A stretch of DNA of 63,389 nucleotides, taken from Burkholderiaceae bacterium (lineage in GTDB: Bacteria; Pseudomonadota; Gammaproteobacteria; Burkholderiales; Burkholderiaceae_C). The stretch spans positions 1-63,389 of the forward strand of contig JAFEHU010000007.1 of NCBI GenBank assembly GCA_017848435.1, written 5' to 3'. The first letter of the stretch is position 1. Each line of letters starts with the position of its first letter. A program made the position numbers and the translations under genes. This document shows, piece by piece, positions 43,523 through 52,697 of this stretch. A model generated the notes under the pieces. The model was given only the letters and a program-made list of their open reading frames with translations, searched no databases and had not been told where the DNA came from.

Positions 43523-43830
43523 CGTTGCTCCGTTCACAAGCTGCCCGGGGCAGCCGCAGGCAGGAGTCTACCGCGGCATATGGGCCACTGATCCATCCTG
43601 GCTGCGGTGAGGCGGGCTGCTCATTGCGCATATCCGGAGATTTCAGCGTGGCAACTTAATCTTCTGGGCGCCCTCGAGCTCCGGCGCGTCCTTGTCGGCG
43701 AAACCGACCGTAAGTTCGGCTGCCTTCGATTTTGGCATATCAAGTAGACCATTAAAGGAAAACTCATCCCGTGGTGGTCAGAATTAAATCGGCGCGGACA
43801 TTGAACAGCCTTCGGAGACAGAGGCCACCA
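43523..43830. other. intergenic stretch
   Basis: About 300 bp between the Septu ATPase start and the nuclease stop. On the minus strand, a short open frame (about 43757-43655) reads LLDMPKSKAAELTVGFADKDAPELEG and could be a gene scrap. No terminator with a T-run is seen. Confidence 0.35.
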
Positions 43831-44559
43831 TCAAGTGCACAGCCACAGATGTCGCAGCACGACCTTGTTTTGGCCGCTGACCAGCATTGGTGCTGTTCGG
43901 AGATGTTCTGTTGCAACAATGTCCCGCGTGTTGGAGCACGCCGCCGGTTCAACGACTGTGGGCGAGCCATCTACCGCCAGGCGTTTTCCATTGGTTCGCG
44001 GCGGCTTGCCACGCGTGCGCGCGAAATGCGTCGTCAGCGCAGGATGCGGCTGGTCGCTGGGTGCCTTCAGCACGTACGCCACCATGTGTCCGTGGGGCAT
44101 GCACCATCCGTAGCGGCCATCTACGAAACGCTCTATGCCGTCATCGCCATACAACCTCAATTGGCGTTTGCCGAACAGCACCTTGCACTCGAAGAACATC
44201 GCATCGTGGTTGTCGTGGGCAACGTTTGGGCGGGGCAAGGCCAGAGGGACCTTCATGTCCGGCATCTGGTCGATCCACTTGCCGGTCCAGTCGCGATGCT
44301 TGGCATCTCGGGTGGGCACGCCGAAGAAGGCCGGCGTAAATCCTGCCACCGATTCACGTTTACGAACATCGATCATGATGTCCACCAATGCATCGGTGAT
44401 CTTGTCTTCGTCGAGCGTGGCAAGCACGCGCGGGTAGTGCTGCAGCAGCGCGCGCCAGGACTCTTGTAGTGCCTGCTCGACCGACCTGACGAGTGCAGCA
44501 GGCCACGGCGGGAAAATCGCGTACACGGCGGGCGGCCGTCCGAGGCTGTTGAACGTCAC
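43831..44559 (-). CDS. PD-(D/E)xK-like nuclease partner of methyltransferase
   Basis: A 242-residue protein coupled to the methyltransferase by a 4-bp overlap. The pattern DKITDALVDIMIDVR, DAMFFECKVLFGKR (about 116-129) and YGDDGIERFVDGRYGW fits a PD-(D/E)xK nuclease with the ExK at FECK. The end VVLRHLWLCT looks like a natural terminus. It probably cuts unmodified DNA. No named restriction enzyme family is recognised. Confidence 0.6.
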   Translation of the reverse strand: MTFNSLGRPPAVYAIFPPWPAALVRSVEQALQESWRALLQHYPRVLATLDEDKITDALVDIMIDVRKRESVAGFTPAFFGVPTRDAKHRDWTGKWIDQMPDMKVPLALPRPNVAHDNHDAMFFECKVLFGKRQLRLYGDDGIERFVDGRYGWCMPHGHMVAYVLKAPSDQPHPALTTHFARTRGKPPRTNGKRLAVDGSPTVVEPAACSNTRDIVATEHLRTAPMLVSGQNKVVLRHLWLCT

Positions 44560-47500
44560 GTTGAAGCGGCTCCAACTTGGCTACGCGCCAAGCGCGGTTC
44601 TGGCGTCAGCGGCGCGCGGGCTTGTAGCCAGCCCAGCGCAAGAGTTCGTGCCTCGGTTCGGGTCCAGTAGCGCCGCTGATCGAGAAGCCCATAGATCGTC
44701 CGGCCTTCAATCTTAATGACGATGCGACTACTCCAGTAGCCGTCTGCAAACTCCACCAGGTTGGCCAAATCCACCGTCGGTGCGAAACCTTCGGAGCCTG
44801 GCTGCGGCGTGCCAACCTCGATGAACACCCATCCGTCGATAGGACGTTCTAGAAACTCGGTCACCCGCACAGGTTGGTGCGGTGTAAAGAATGGCGCCAG
44901 GAGCTTTTCGATGCTGGTGCAAAAGGTGAGGCGTTCAGCTCGCGCTGTTGGCGCGGTCGCAGCTTTAGAAATGTCCGCGAACGGCAGTTCCATCTCTAGC
45001 GTGTCACGAACCAATTGGCCGTCCTCTGCAGTCAACCCATGCAGCTCGAATACGAGCTCGTCCAGCTCATCCCAGTCGACCACGCCCTCGTGCAAGCGCC
45101 CGACCACTTTTCGCAGCTGCTGCCGGGCCAAGCTGTCTAACGTCTCTTCGCGGACCAGCGGGAATTCCATCAGGTCCTTTTGCAGCGATGAATCACGCTC
45201 GACCCCGAATTTCGGACTCGTGAGCAGCTGGTGGTACAGGAACAAGTCGCTGTACGACACCACGTAGATCAGATCTATTAGCTGAGCGAGCTGGGGCTTG
45301 TTGAGGGCTGACAGGCCGACAAAGCTTTCGCTATACGCAACGTCCGTAGTCGCGTATAGCGCGCCGCGGATCTCCCGTTCAAGCTTGGGCGACTCACGCA
45401 GCAGCAGCAGCGGCCCACGGAAGATCTCGGGCGAACGAGGCCACTGGATCTTCGGCAGCGAAAAATGCTTGTCCGGCATGCCGCCGGCGCGCGACCCGGG
45501 CGCGGCGGTGAATTGCATGTCGTGCTGCACTTCGAGCAGGTCAATCAAGTGGCTGGCATCCCGCACACGGTTGTGTTCCTTGCCGGTCTGGTACCCGCTG
45601 TTGAAGTCGCCACCATGCTTGGTCAACTGCTGGCCCAATGGCAGCGACTTCTCGCCGGTAATCCGGCGAAGCAGATCCAAACCCAGCCGCCCGCCCTTAA
45701 AGAGCGCCTTGAGCGCCTGCGGCTCGCTGCACACGTCGCTCAGTGAAACCGGGATGGCTGCCCCGGGGTCGATACGAAATACCCCTTCGTCTGACAGGCT
45801 CGGCTCATGGCGCGGGCTGACGAAATAGAAGTTGTCCAACGGTCCGGGCAACTCATTGACTGCGACCATCAACGCAAATTGCGCATCGTTCTTCGGCCAG
45901 ATCTTCGCGTCCTGGCGCAGGGCTGCGAAATTCATGATGCCAGTGATCCGCAGCGATTCGAAGAGATAGCGGCGCAGTTCGAACGACCCGGGCTGGAACA
46001 GGATGCGTCCATGCACCGCAAAACCAATGGCACCACCCGCCTTGGCCCATAGCGACGCGGCAAACACGAAGGCGATGTCCGGCGACCCGTAGCGCGCCAC
46101 CATGGCGGCTGCGGGCGGTTTCGCCGGTTCCAGCCTCCTCGCGAGCAATTTCCGCAAGGTGAGATTCAGCGCGTTTTCCCGACCGTCCTTGAACGCGCTC
46201 CAGGGTGGATTGCCAACGACGATGTCAAAGGTATTGTTCAAGGGACCGAACACCACTTGATCGGACAGGCTGCCGAGATCGGCGTCGTCCAGCGAGTCCC
46301 CGGGTAGATTGTTCGGATTGAGCGCTGCAAAGTCCACAGGATGGAGGATGGCGCCGATCAACTTTTGAAACTTCAGATCAGACAGCGGGCTTGGGTCGGG
46401 ATCGAGTTCAAGCGCACACAGGTACAGGCTCAACGCCGTGACATTGAGCGCATCTCGATTGACGTCCAGACCGGTGAGTTGCGTCATCAAGATCCGGCGG
46501 ATCTCGGCTCGTTGTGGGCGCTCACCGGTCGCGCGCCAGCGCTCCGCGACCAAGCGCTTGAACGACAACACCAGGAACACGCCGCCGCCGACCGAGGGGT
46601 CGAGGACGCGTGCTTGGTCAGGTGGCGCACTATTCACTGCACTGAAGGCACCGTCCACCACGATCTCCGCGAGCTTGCGCGGCGTGAAGTGGATGCTTGT
46701 GGCCTTGGCCAGCGCTGGTACAAACTTGTGCGCAAAGTCCTCGTAGACCTGGCTCAGCACATCCACTGGGACGTGCTTAAAGTAGATGCCGCTCCACTCA
46801 AGCGGTAACTGCCCTCGCAGCGCCTTGGCCTGGATGTTGGTCAGGTTCCAGCAGACGTCTGTTGAGCGCTCCGAGAGCAGTTGCTCCAGGGCGGTGTACT
46901 CGTGAGAGGCGTCGTGCGAATCGTCCTCGCTGAAGCTGAGCAAGTCACCGTTGAAGATGTTGTCCAGCCACTTGCATGTGTCCACCAACGCCTCGAGAGT
47001 GCCAAACACTTCCGAGATGTCTTTAACACGACGTGTGATGTTGGGCAGGTCCCCAGCGGTAACGATGCCGCGATCGACCAGAAACCTGAAAAACAGTGCG
47101 CGGCCAACGAGCGCTAGCACCTGCTGGATTGAGAGTGCCGGCACTGCCGCGTGGATCGCGCGCGCGGCGTCCGAGAGCAGTTGAAATAGCAGCTCATCCA
47201 GCCATTGAACGGCCGCCTTGCTGGATCTGCGCGACTTCCGAGGAATGGGGCTTGATGTTTTTTGTGCCGAGCTGCCAGTGAGCAGCCCTCGGAACATGGC
47301 GTAACTCGCGGTTTCCGTGTCGTGAAACAGCGGCAGGCGCAGCGCGTCATCCATCAAAATCGGGTAGACCACGACCTGGCCAGGCTCGAGTACCGCCAAA
47401 TAACGCGCATCAGCGCGGCAGGCAAGGACGCGAATGAGTTGCTTCAGCGCCTGCTGATCGCCTGATGCACTGCCCAGTGTGTCATTCCTGACCACGTAGA

Positions 47501-47681
47501 CAAGCGGAACGCCGCTCGATTCCACGACCGCGTCTGGTAGCGGCTCATCGGTGTCGTTACTGCGAATCAGGTCCAGGTAGCGGACGTGGCGTGGTCCGGC
47601 CACATCGTTCAGGTCAACGATGCTATCGATCTGTACTCCCGCCTTCGCAAAGAAGGCGTACCAGTCGTGATCGTTAACCAT
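44556..47681 (-). CDS. large N6-adenine DNA methyltransferase
   Basis: A 1041-residue protein. Motif I is RVLDPSVGGGVFLV (about 357-370) and motif IV is VVGNPPWSAFK (NPPW, about 488), the signature of N6-adenine methyltransferases. The segment SIHFTPRKLAEIVVDGAF just before motif I is typical of Eco57I-like or type IIG enzymes. The last 300 residues probably include the target-recognition part. The N-terminal 170 residues are not clearly a nuclease, and the separate downstream gene may supply it. It overlaps the HTH gene by 8 bp. Confidence 0.78.
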   Translation of the reverse strand: MVNDHDWYAFFAKAGVQIDSIVDLNDVAGPRHVRYLDLIRSNDTDEPLPDAVVESSGVPLVYVVRNDTLGSASGDQQALKQLIRVLACRADARYLAVLEPGQVVVYPILMDDALRLPLFHDTETASYAMFRGLLTGSSAQKTSSPIPRKSRRSSKAAVQWLDELLFQLLSDAARAIHAAVPALSIQQVLALVGRALFFRFLVDRGIVTAGDLPNITRRVKDISEVFGTLEALVDTCKWLDNIFNGDLLSFSEDDSHDASHEYTALEQLLSERSTDVCWNLTNIQAKALRGQLPLEWSGIYFKHVPVDVLSQVYEDFAHKFVPALAKATSIHFTPRKLAEIVVDGAFSAVNSAPPDQARVLDPSVGGGVFLVLSFKRLVAERWRATGERPQRAEIRRILMTQLTGLDVNRDALNVTALSLYLCALELDPDPSPLSDLKFQKLIGAILHPVDFAALNPNNLPGDSLDDADLGSLSDQVVFGPLNNTFDIVVGNPPWSAFKDGRENALNLTLRKLLARRLEPAKPPAAAMVARYGSPDIAFVFAASLWAKAGGAIGFAVHGRILFQPGSFELRRYLFESLRITGIMNFAALRQDAKIWPKNDAQFALMVAVNELPGPLDNFYFVSPRHEPSLSDEGVFRIDPGAAIPVSLSDVCSEPQALKALFKGGRLGLDLLRRITGEKSLPLGQQLTKHGGDFNSGYQTGKEHNRVRDASHLIDLLEVQHDMQFTAAPGSRAGGMPDKHFSLPKIQWPRSPEIFRGPLLLLRESPKLEREIRGALYATTDVAYSESFVGLSALNKPQLAQLIDLIYVVSYSDLFLYHQLLTSPKFGVERDSSLQKDLMEFPLVREETLDSLARQQLRKVVGRLHEGVVDWDELDELVFELHGLTAEDGQLVRDTLEMELPFADISKAATAPTARAERLTFCTSIEKLLAPFFTPHQPVRVTEFLERPIDGWVFIEVGTPQPGSEGFAPTVDLANLVEFADGYWSSRIVIKIEGRTIYGLLDQRRYWTRTEARTLALGWLQARAPLTPEPRLARSQVGAAST

Positions 47682-48168
47682 GACAACGTGCCCTCGACTG
47701 GTTGATCGAGGAATTCGTACGCCTTACGCTTACCGGCCCAAATTCCAGGTCGCGCTGGCTCTCGAGGCCGCCATCCACGCCAGCGCAGTGGATATCCACC
47801 AGGCGCAGGATCTTGTCTAGATCCAAAACTATGCCTGCGCTGAGGAGGCTGTGCTCGTCGCCCAACGATGCCTGCGTCGGCTCGGACGTGAGCAGCAAGT
47901 GCGGCGCGTTTATGGAGCGAGGTCCCGACAGCGCCTGCTGGATGGGAGTTACCCATCGGGCAATCGCATCCTTGCGCACGCCCATGCGCTCCAACTCGCA
48001 CAAGACCGCCACTACCGCCAAGTCATGCCGTGTGTACTCGATGGCTACGCGCTCAATCGCCGGACGCACGGCGAACTCCGGCAGGTCTTTGAGAAGATTT
48101 CGAAGGCGATGTCGATCCACACGGCCCACAGCCGCCAGATCGGCAGAGGTAATCCGGTGCGATAACAT
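47674..48168 (-). CDS. MerR-like HTH protein of methyltransferase module
   Basis: A 164-residue protein with an N-terminal HTH (ITSADLAAVGRVDRHRLRNLLKDL) and a helical dimer region (HDLAVVAVLCELERMGVRKDAIARWV) like MerR-type regulators. It is the first gene of the module and may control its expression. Its stop overlaps the methyltransferase start by 8 bp. The C-terminal 80 residues have no known pattern. Confidence 0.6.
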   Translation of the reverse strand: MLSHRITSADLAAVGRVDRHRLRNLLKDLPEFAVRPAIERVAIEYTRHDLAVVAVLCELERMGVRKDAIARWVTPIQQALSGPRSINAPHLLLTSEPTQASLGDEHSLLSAGIVLDLDKILRLVDIHCAGVDGGLESQRDLEFGPVSVRRTNSSINQSRARCHG

Positions 48169-48699
48169 CTGCGCATTTTAGCCGCAGTGCTGCGTGTTAC
48201 AAACTCAGATCTGCGCTTATTTTCCGCATATCTGCGCAGATTATACGCAGATATGGCACCTTCTGGGCGATTATCTGGGTCGATCGCTGGCGGGCAGAAG
48301 TCTATGCCGCGCCCTTGCGAAGCGCACCGATTGCGTGAGTTGAGCGAACTCAGATCAATACCCGCTTTGGGCACCGAGCCGCCGCGAATGACGAATAAGC
48401 GCGCGGTTATCACAGGGGCGTGTTGCAACTGTCGCAACATGCGGAAGCGGTCAACTATGCCAACATGGCCACTTGCGCCACAGTTGAATGACCGGTAACG
48501 GGGGTGAAGCTGCTGATTATGTGCAGTGTTGTTCAATGACGTGTGTTCGCGCCTGCTGTCGCTCAGACACGGGCCTGCGACTGACTCAGATCAGGCTGTT
48601 TGAGTCCTTGTCGCTGTCGGTCTTGCAGCGATTGCCGCCGCTGACTTCTTTCAGCCGAGCGGACAGTCTCGGCCACATTGCGGGTCTGGCATCGACACC
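48169..48699. other. promoter-side stretch without gene
   Basis: About 530 bp between the HTH gene and an IS3 remnant. AT-rich repeats of TCTGCGCA/ATCTGCGC type occur near 48168-48250 (TCTGCGCATTTT, TCTGCGCTTATTTTCCGCAT, TCTGCGCAGATTATACGCAGAT), which may be operator sites for the HTH protein. Small open frames show no family features. Confidence 0.5.
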
Positions 48700-48854
48700 A
48701 AACCACCCATACCGAGGTCACGGCGAACATCGCTGACTACATCATCGGCTTCTGCAACAGCGGGCGGCACTTCAAACAGGGCAAGCTGCCGCAGAATACC
48801 TATTTGCAGCAATGGGCTATCAAACAACCTATCGCTGTGACCGAAAAATCTTGA
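48700..48854 (+). pseudogene. IS3-family transposase, C-terminal remnant
   Basis: The frame ending at 48854 reads EVTANIADYIIGFCNSGRHFKQGKLPQNTYLQQ and ends with IKQPIAVTEKS*. This is the C-terminal end of an IS3-group OrfB integrase (compare the IADYI..FYN..R..S.LG..P..Y pattern). The rest of the element is missing. Confidence 0.7.
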
Positions 48855-48870
48855 TCAGCATACAGTGCTA

Positions 48871-49740
48871 TTACCAATCACTATTTCCCCAAGGCGGCCA
48901 GACCTCTGCGGAACGCGGGAGATGGAGCAGGCTTACCACGACGCCGTATTGCTCCGCATAAACCTTCATCTCGCGCAGCGGCGTGTCGGCGCTGGCGTGC
49001 GGAAACCAGACTGACGCGGGAATCTGAGTTCCTGCTCGGTCGTGCGTGATCTCAGTGTTAGCGGCGAGCGCACTGTCGGGCACAGGAATCACGCTTTTTC
49101 GTGTCCGGAAGAAGGCCCCGGCCTTGGCCGCGGGTTCGCTTGACCAAGCCCAGTTGATGAAGCCATCGTTAGAAATTACCAGCACGGCCTTCTCATCTGT
49201 ATATTGCAACCACTTCAGGATCGCCGCTGTCAGCGAAACACCATAGCGATCTGCACAATGCCCCAGTAGATCAAGATCGACTACGGAGGTGGTTACCTGC
49301 TTTCGATAGTCATCGAGCGGCATTAACAGGTATGAGGCGAACAAATCGGCCTGCCCCTCGACGTCCTTGTCATCTTTCGACCAGTTCAGCATGTCAGCGT
49401 CGCTGCATTGGAACGACTCCCTGAGTTGCCGATGCAAGATGTAGTGCCCAAGCTCGTGGGCCTGAGTAAAGCGAACGCGTCCGGGTGAAGACACCGCTTC
49501 GTTGTACAGCAGCAGCCACCCCTTGCGCTCATCACCAGGGAACAGCGCGCCGTCAAAACCCTTGATGTTCGCGGCTTGCACCTGTGTGATCGGATCGGAC
49601 CAGCCGAATATACGGGCCGCCTCCATCGCAAGCGGGGGCACATCCACGGGAAAACGATCCACGCCGTGCGCGGCGCTGAACACCTCGGCCAGTTTCGCCA
49701 GCCGGTTGGCTGCGCGTTGCGGTGTCCAGACCTCCGTCAT
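48871..49740 (-). CDS. ImmA/IrrE metallopeptidase, CapP-like
   Basis: A 289-residue zinc peptidase. The HELGHYILH motif (about 94-102) and a downstream EGQADLFASYLLMP are the ImmA/IrrE signature. A C-terminal domain follows. It follows the Xre gene directly (stop and start share one base) and the pair is divergent from the CBASS operon. Such CapP proteases cleave the CapH repressor when DNA damage appears, which switches CBASS on. Confidence 0.8.
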   Translation of the reverse strand: MTEVWTPQRAANRLAKLAEVFSAAHGVDRFPVDVPPLAMEAARIFGWSDPITQVQAANIKGFDGALFPGDERKGWLLLYNEAVSSPGRVRFTQAHELGHYILHRQLRESFQCSDADMLNWSKDDKDVEGQADLFASYLLMPLDDYRKQVTTSVVDLDLLGHCADRYGVSLTAAILKWLQYTDEKAVLVISNDGFINWAWSSEPAAKAGAFFRTRKSVIPVPDSALAANTEITHDRAGTQIPASVWFPHASADTPLREMKVYAEQYGVVVSLLHLPRSAEVWPPWGNSDW

Positions 49741-50063
49741 TACGAGTTCTTCTTGAAGGTGCTCAGTATTTTGCGGAGTTGCTCTTTCGCATCCGGCTCA
49801 AGCTTCTGATAGCCGCGGAAAAAAGCCTCGTCTAGATGACGCTCTTCTGGGGCGCGCACATCCTCTTCTAGAAAGTAAGCAGCCGCAACGCCCAGTGCGT
49901 CGGCCAATGCCGTGAGCTTTTCTGCCGAAGGTCGCTGGGATTCGCGGTTTTCAAGCTCCCAGAGATAACTTTTACTGAGGCCTGCAAGCTCAGCCAGCTT
50001 TTCGAGCGTCAGCCCGCGCTGCTTACGCAGCTCATGCAGCTTCTCGCCGAGACGTGTCGCCAT
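49740..50063 (-). CDS. Xre-family repressor, CapH-like
   Basis: A 107-residue regulator with an N-terminal HTH (LRKQRGLTLEKLAELAGLSKSYLWELENRE) and a C-terminal part (FFRGYQKLEPDAKEQLRKIL). The start MATRLGEKL at 50063 is preferred over an ATG six codons upstream. Its position beside an ImmA-type protease and divergent from CBASS is the CapH/CapP arrangement. Confidence 0.78.
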   Translation of the reverse strand: MATRLGEKLHELRKQRGLTLEKLAELAGLSKSYLWELENRESQRPSAEKLTALADALGVAAAYFLEEDVRAPEERHLDEAFFRGYQKLEPDAKEQLRKILSTFKKNS

Positions 50064-50108
50064 GGTCCGTCTCCTATCCAACAGTGATGGACGAAGATTA
50101 CCACGGTA

Positions 50109-50178
50109 CCGAACTTTTTCTTTGACATCCGAGAAAACACGTGTAACATCCGCTCATGTTCACGATTCCGAACTTTTT
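50109..50178. promoter_or_regulatory. CBASS control region: repeats and promoter
   Basis: Two copies of CCGAACTTTTT (50109-50119 and 50168-50178) flank a likely promoter, TTGACA at 50122-50127 and TAACAT at 50144-50149 with 16-bp spacing. A palindrome ACACGTGT is at 50137-50144, and GTGTAACAT/ATGTTCAC form an imperfect inverted repeat at 50141-50164. These are candidate operators for the divergent Xre protein. Confidence 0.5.
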
Positions 50179-50227
50179 GTCATGACTCGTTGATCCGAGC
50201 CGCACCCCCAAAGAAGGAGCCCTTCAG

Positions 50228-51193
50228 ATGTCCCGAACCCATATCGACCATCGCGAACTTGTGCGGTTCGCAGAAGATAAGGTCAACCTGCCCAAAGACA
50301 AGGCGGACGAATACCGCGCTCAGGCACGGCGGCTGCGCGAGAAGCTGGAGGGCTACATCTCGGAGCATCCCGACTTCTCGCTGAAGCGGATCCAACTGTC
50401 GGGCAGCCTGGCAAAGGGCACGGCGCTGCGCTCGCTCAATGACATCGACATGGCCGTCTACATCAGCGGCTCGGATGCTCCTCACGACACGCGGGCACTG
50501 CTGGACTACCTGGCCGAACGGTTGCGCAAGGCATTCCCCAATTTCAGCCCCGACCAGGTCAAGCCGCAGACCTACTCGGTCACGGTGTCGTTTCGCGGAA
50601 CCGGGCTGGATGTCGACGTAGTGCCGGTCCTGTACGTCGGCCTGCCCGACTGGCGCGGCGACCTGATCAGCCAAGACGACGGCTCCTTCTTGGAAACCAG
50701 CATCCCGCTGCACCTTGACTTCGCAAAGAAGCGTAAGCAGGCCCAGCCGAATCACTTCGCCCAGGTCGTGCGCCTGGTGAAGTTCTGGGCTCGACGCATG
50801 AAGCAGGAGCGCGACGGCTTCCGATTCAAGTCCTTCATGATCGAGATGATCCTGGCCAAGCTGTGCGACGACGGCGTGGATTTCTCTGACTACCCTGAAG
50901 CGCTGCAGTCTTTCTTCACCTATGTGGCGAAGTGCAACCTCCGCGAGCGCATCGTCTTCGAGGACCACTACAAGGCATCGAGCGTTGCCAAGCTCGACGA
51001 CCCGGTCCAGATCATCGACCCCATCAACGCAATCAATAACGTGGCGCGGCTTTACACCGCGCAGAACGCCGATGACATCGTGGAGGCTGCCTTGGATGCA
51101 GGCGATGCCATCGATTCCGCCTTGGCCGCACCCAACAAAGAACTGACGGTGTACTACTGGCAGAAAGTTTTCGGTCCCTCTTTCCAAGGTTGA
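50228..51193 (+). CDS. CBASS CD-NTase (cyclic nucleotide synthase)
   Basis: A 321-residue nucleotidyltransferase. The active site is LSGSLAKGTAL followed by NDIDMAVY (Gly59-Ser60, Asp72, Asp74), with the third acidic residue in GLDVDVVPVL. It should make a cyclic di- or trinucleotide when activated by the HORMA protein. It leads the operon; the start follows AGGAGCCC. Confidence 0.9.
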   Translation: MSRTHIDHRELVRFAEDKVNLPKDKADEYRAQARRLREKLEGYISEHPDFSLKRIQLSGSLAKGTALRSLNDIDMAVYISGSDAPHDTRALLDYLAERLRKAFPNFSPDQVKPQTYSVTVSFRGTGLDVDVVPVLYVGLPDWRGDLISQDDGSFLETSIPLHLDFAKKRKQAQPNHFAQVVRLVKFWARRMKQERDGFRFKSFMIEMILAKLCDDGVDFSDYPEALQSFFTYVAKCNLRERIVFEDHYKASSVAKLDDPVQIIDPINAINNVARLYTAQNADDIVEAALDAGDAIDSALAAPNKELTVYYWQKVFGPSFQG

Positions 51194-51198
51194 ACATC

Positions 51199-51714
51199 AT
51201 GAACTACAGCTTCACCGCGACCGAAACCAAGACCTTTACGCTGACACATGCGCGGCACCTCGCAGCCAAGGTGGCGGCAGACCTAAAACGCCTGCAGCGC
51301 TTGTATGGGCACATCACCGACGAGCGCATCGGCGAGTTCGAAGGCGAAGCCACCGAACTGCTGCGCCAGGGCTACCTTGGAACCGTCACCTACGGATTTC
51401 AGCGCAACGACAAGTGGATCGAACCGACGTTGCGATACACGGCCAATGAATTGGCGAATAGCGGCACTGACGACGATCCAGGACGCGTACCGCCCGGCAA
51501 AGATATCAGCGGCGCGCAGTTCCACAGTTACTTGACGTACAGCGCGGCTTGGGACGCTCTGACAGCGGATCAACGTGCGGCGGTCAAGGGGCAGTTGCCC
51601 TTGCAGCGCGTGGGTGGCTCGGACGCTGCTGTCAGCAACGGCTACTTCGCTGACGACAAAACCTATGCATCCGGCGGCCGCTCGCTTGGCCGCGCCAGCG
51701 TGAGGACCTATTAA
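51199..51714 (+). CDS. cap7: bacterial HORMA protein of CBASS
   Basis: A 171-residue HORMA protein. The start MNYSFTATETKTFTLTHARHLAAKVAADL is characteristic of bacterial HORMA proteins, and the C-terminal part supplies the safety belt. It binds and activates the CD-NTase after sensing phage peptides. ATG 51199 is chosen over an upstream TTG that overlaps the previous stop. Confidence 0.85.
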   Translation: MNYSFTATETKTFTLTHARHLAAKVAADLKRLQRLYGHITDERIGEFEGEATELLRQGYLGTVTYGFQRNDKWIEPTLRYTANELANSGTDDDPGRVPPGKDISGAQFHSYLTYSAAWDALTADQRAAVKGQLPLQRVGGSDAAVSNGYFADDKTYASGGRSLGRASVRTY

Positions 51715-51715
51715 T

Positions 51716-52648
51716 ATGAGCCAACAATCCAATCTGCAGGGCCTTTTCGAACGTCCTACGACGCTGCCCGATCCCGATGCCCAGGGACGCCTCGCGCGTT
51801 TGGTGGGAATGGATGACAAGATCAAGCGCCTGGCCAACGTGCTGGGCGTCTTGATCAATCCGGCTGGGCTTCGGAATTGGCAAGACAAGCACCATGCCGA
51901 CGCCGGCGGCCTGCTCGAAGCAGTCATTCGCCGCCCGCCGTTGGTGCTGCTCTCCGGCGATGTCGGTTCAGGCAAGACGGAACTCGCGGAGACAATTGGT
52001 GACAAGGTCGCGCGCCAGGAGAGTATCGATATCACGCTGTTGCCGTTAAGCCTTTCCTCGCGCGGACAGGGTCGCGTGGGCGAGATGACCCAACTCGTCA
52101 CTACGGCGTTCGAACACGCGTTCACCGAAGCCAGCAAATTCAAGTCGACCAAAGGTGCTGCACGTGGTGGTGTGATCCTGCTGGTCGACGAGGCCGACGC
52201 TTTGGCGCAATCGCGTGAATCAGACCAGATGCACCATGAAGACCGAGCGGGCGTCAACGCCTTCATCCGCGGCATTGATCGATTCGCGAACGGCGGACTT
52301 CCTGCCGTTGTACTGATGTGCACCAACCGGCTGAATGCCCTGGACCCGGCGGTGCGTCGGCGCGCGGCGGACACCCTCGTATTCGAGCGGCCCAACGCCG
52401 AGCAACGGTATGAGGTTCTCTCCCGCCGTCTGGGAAGCGCCGGGTTTGGAAAATCCGATCTGCAGGCGCTCGTGGCGGCGACGGGCGAGCAGCCCAAGCG
52501 CGCCTACGGTTTCACGTACTCGGATATCACGCAGAGACTGCTACCTGCTATCGTGCTGGACGCTTACCCCGACGGCCCGATCAAGCCATCGCGCGCCATC
52601 GAACTGGCACGGTCGATTCTGCCAACGCCACCGTTTCGCGATACCTGA
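51716..52648 (+). CDS. cap6: TRIP13-like AAA+ ATPase of CBASS
   Basis: A 310-residue AAA+ protein. Walker A is LLSGDVGSGKTELAE, Walker B GVILLVDEADALAQS, and the arginine finger region LDPAVRRRAADT is present. TRIP13/Pch2-like Cap6 opens the HORMA protein and keeps the system off without infection. It follows the HORMA gene by one base. Confidence 0.88.
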   Translation: MSQQSNLQGLFERPTTLPDPDAQGRLARLVGMDDKIKRLANVLGVLINPAGLRNWQDKHHADAGGLLEAVIRRPPLVLLSGDVGSGKTELAETIGDKVARQESIDITLLPLSLSSRGQGRVGEMTQLVTTAFEHAFTEASKFKSTKGAARGGVILLVDEADALAQSRESDQMHHEDRAGVNAFIRGIDRFANGGLPAVVLMCTNRLNALDPAVRRRAADTLVFERPNAEQRYEVLSRRLGSAGFGKSDLQALVAATGEQPKRAYGFTYSDITQRLLPAIVLDAYPDGPIKPSRAIELARSILPTPPFRDT

Positions 52649-52697
52649 GCTTGGAACCCGCGATACGCGTCAACATCCATACCGACAAGGAATCGTC

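Noticed and set aside
43655-43757. Frameshifted 3' end of the FECK nuclease gene
   Set aside because: The nuclease already ends in a natural-looking HLWLCT, so the short frame beyond it is more likely an unrelated scrap.
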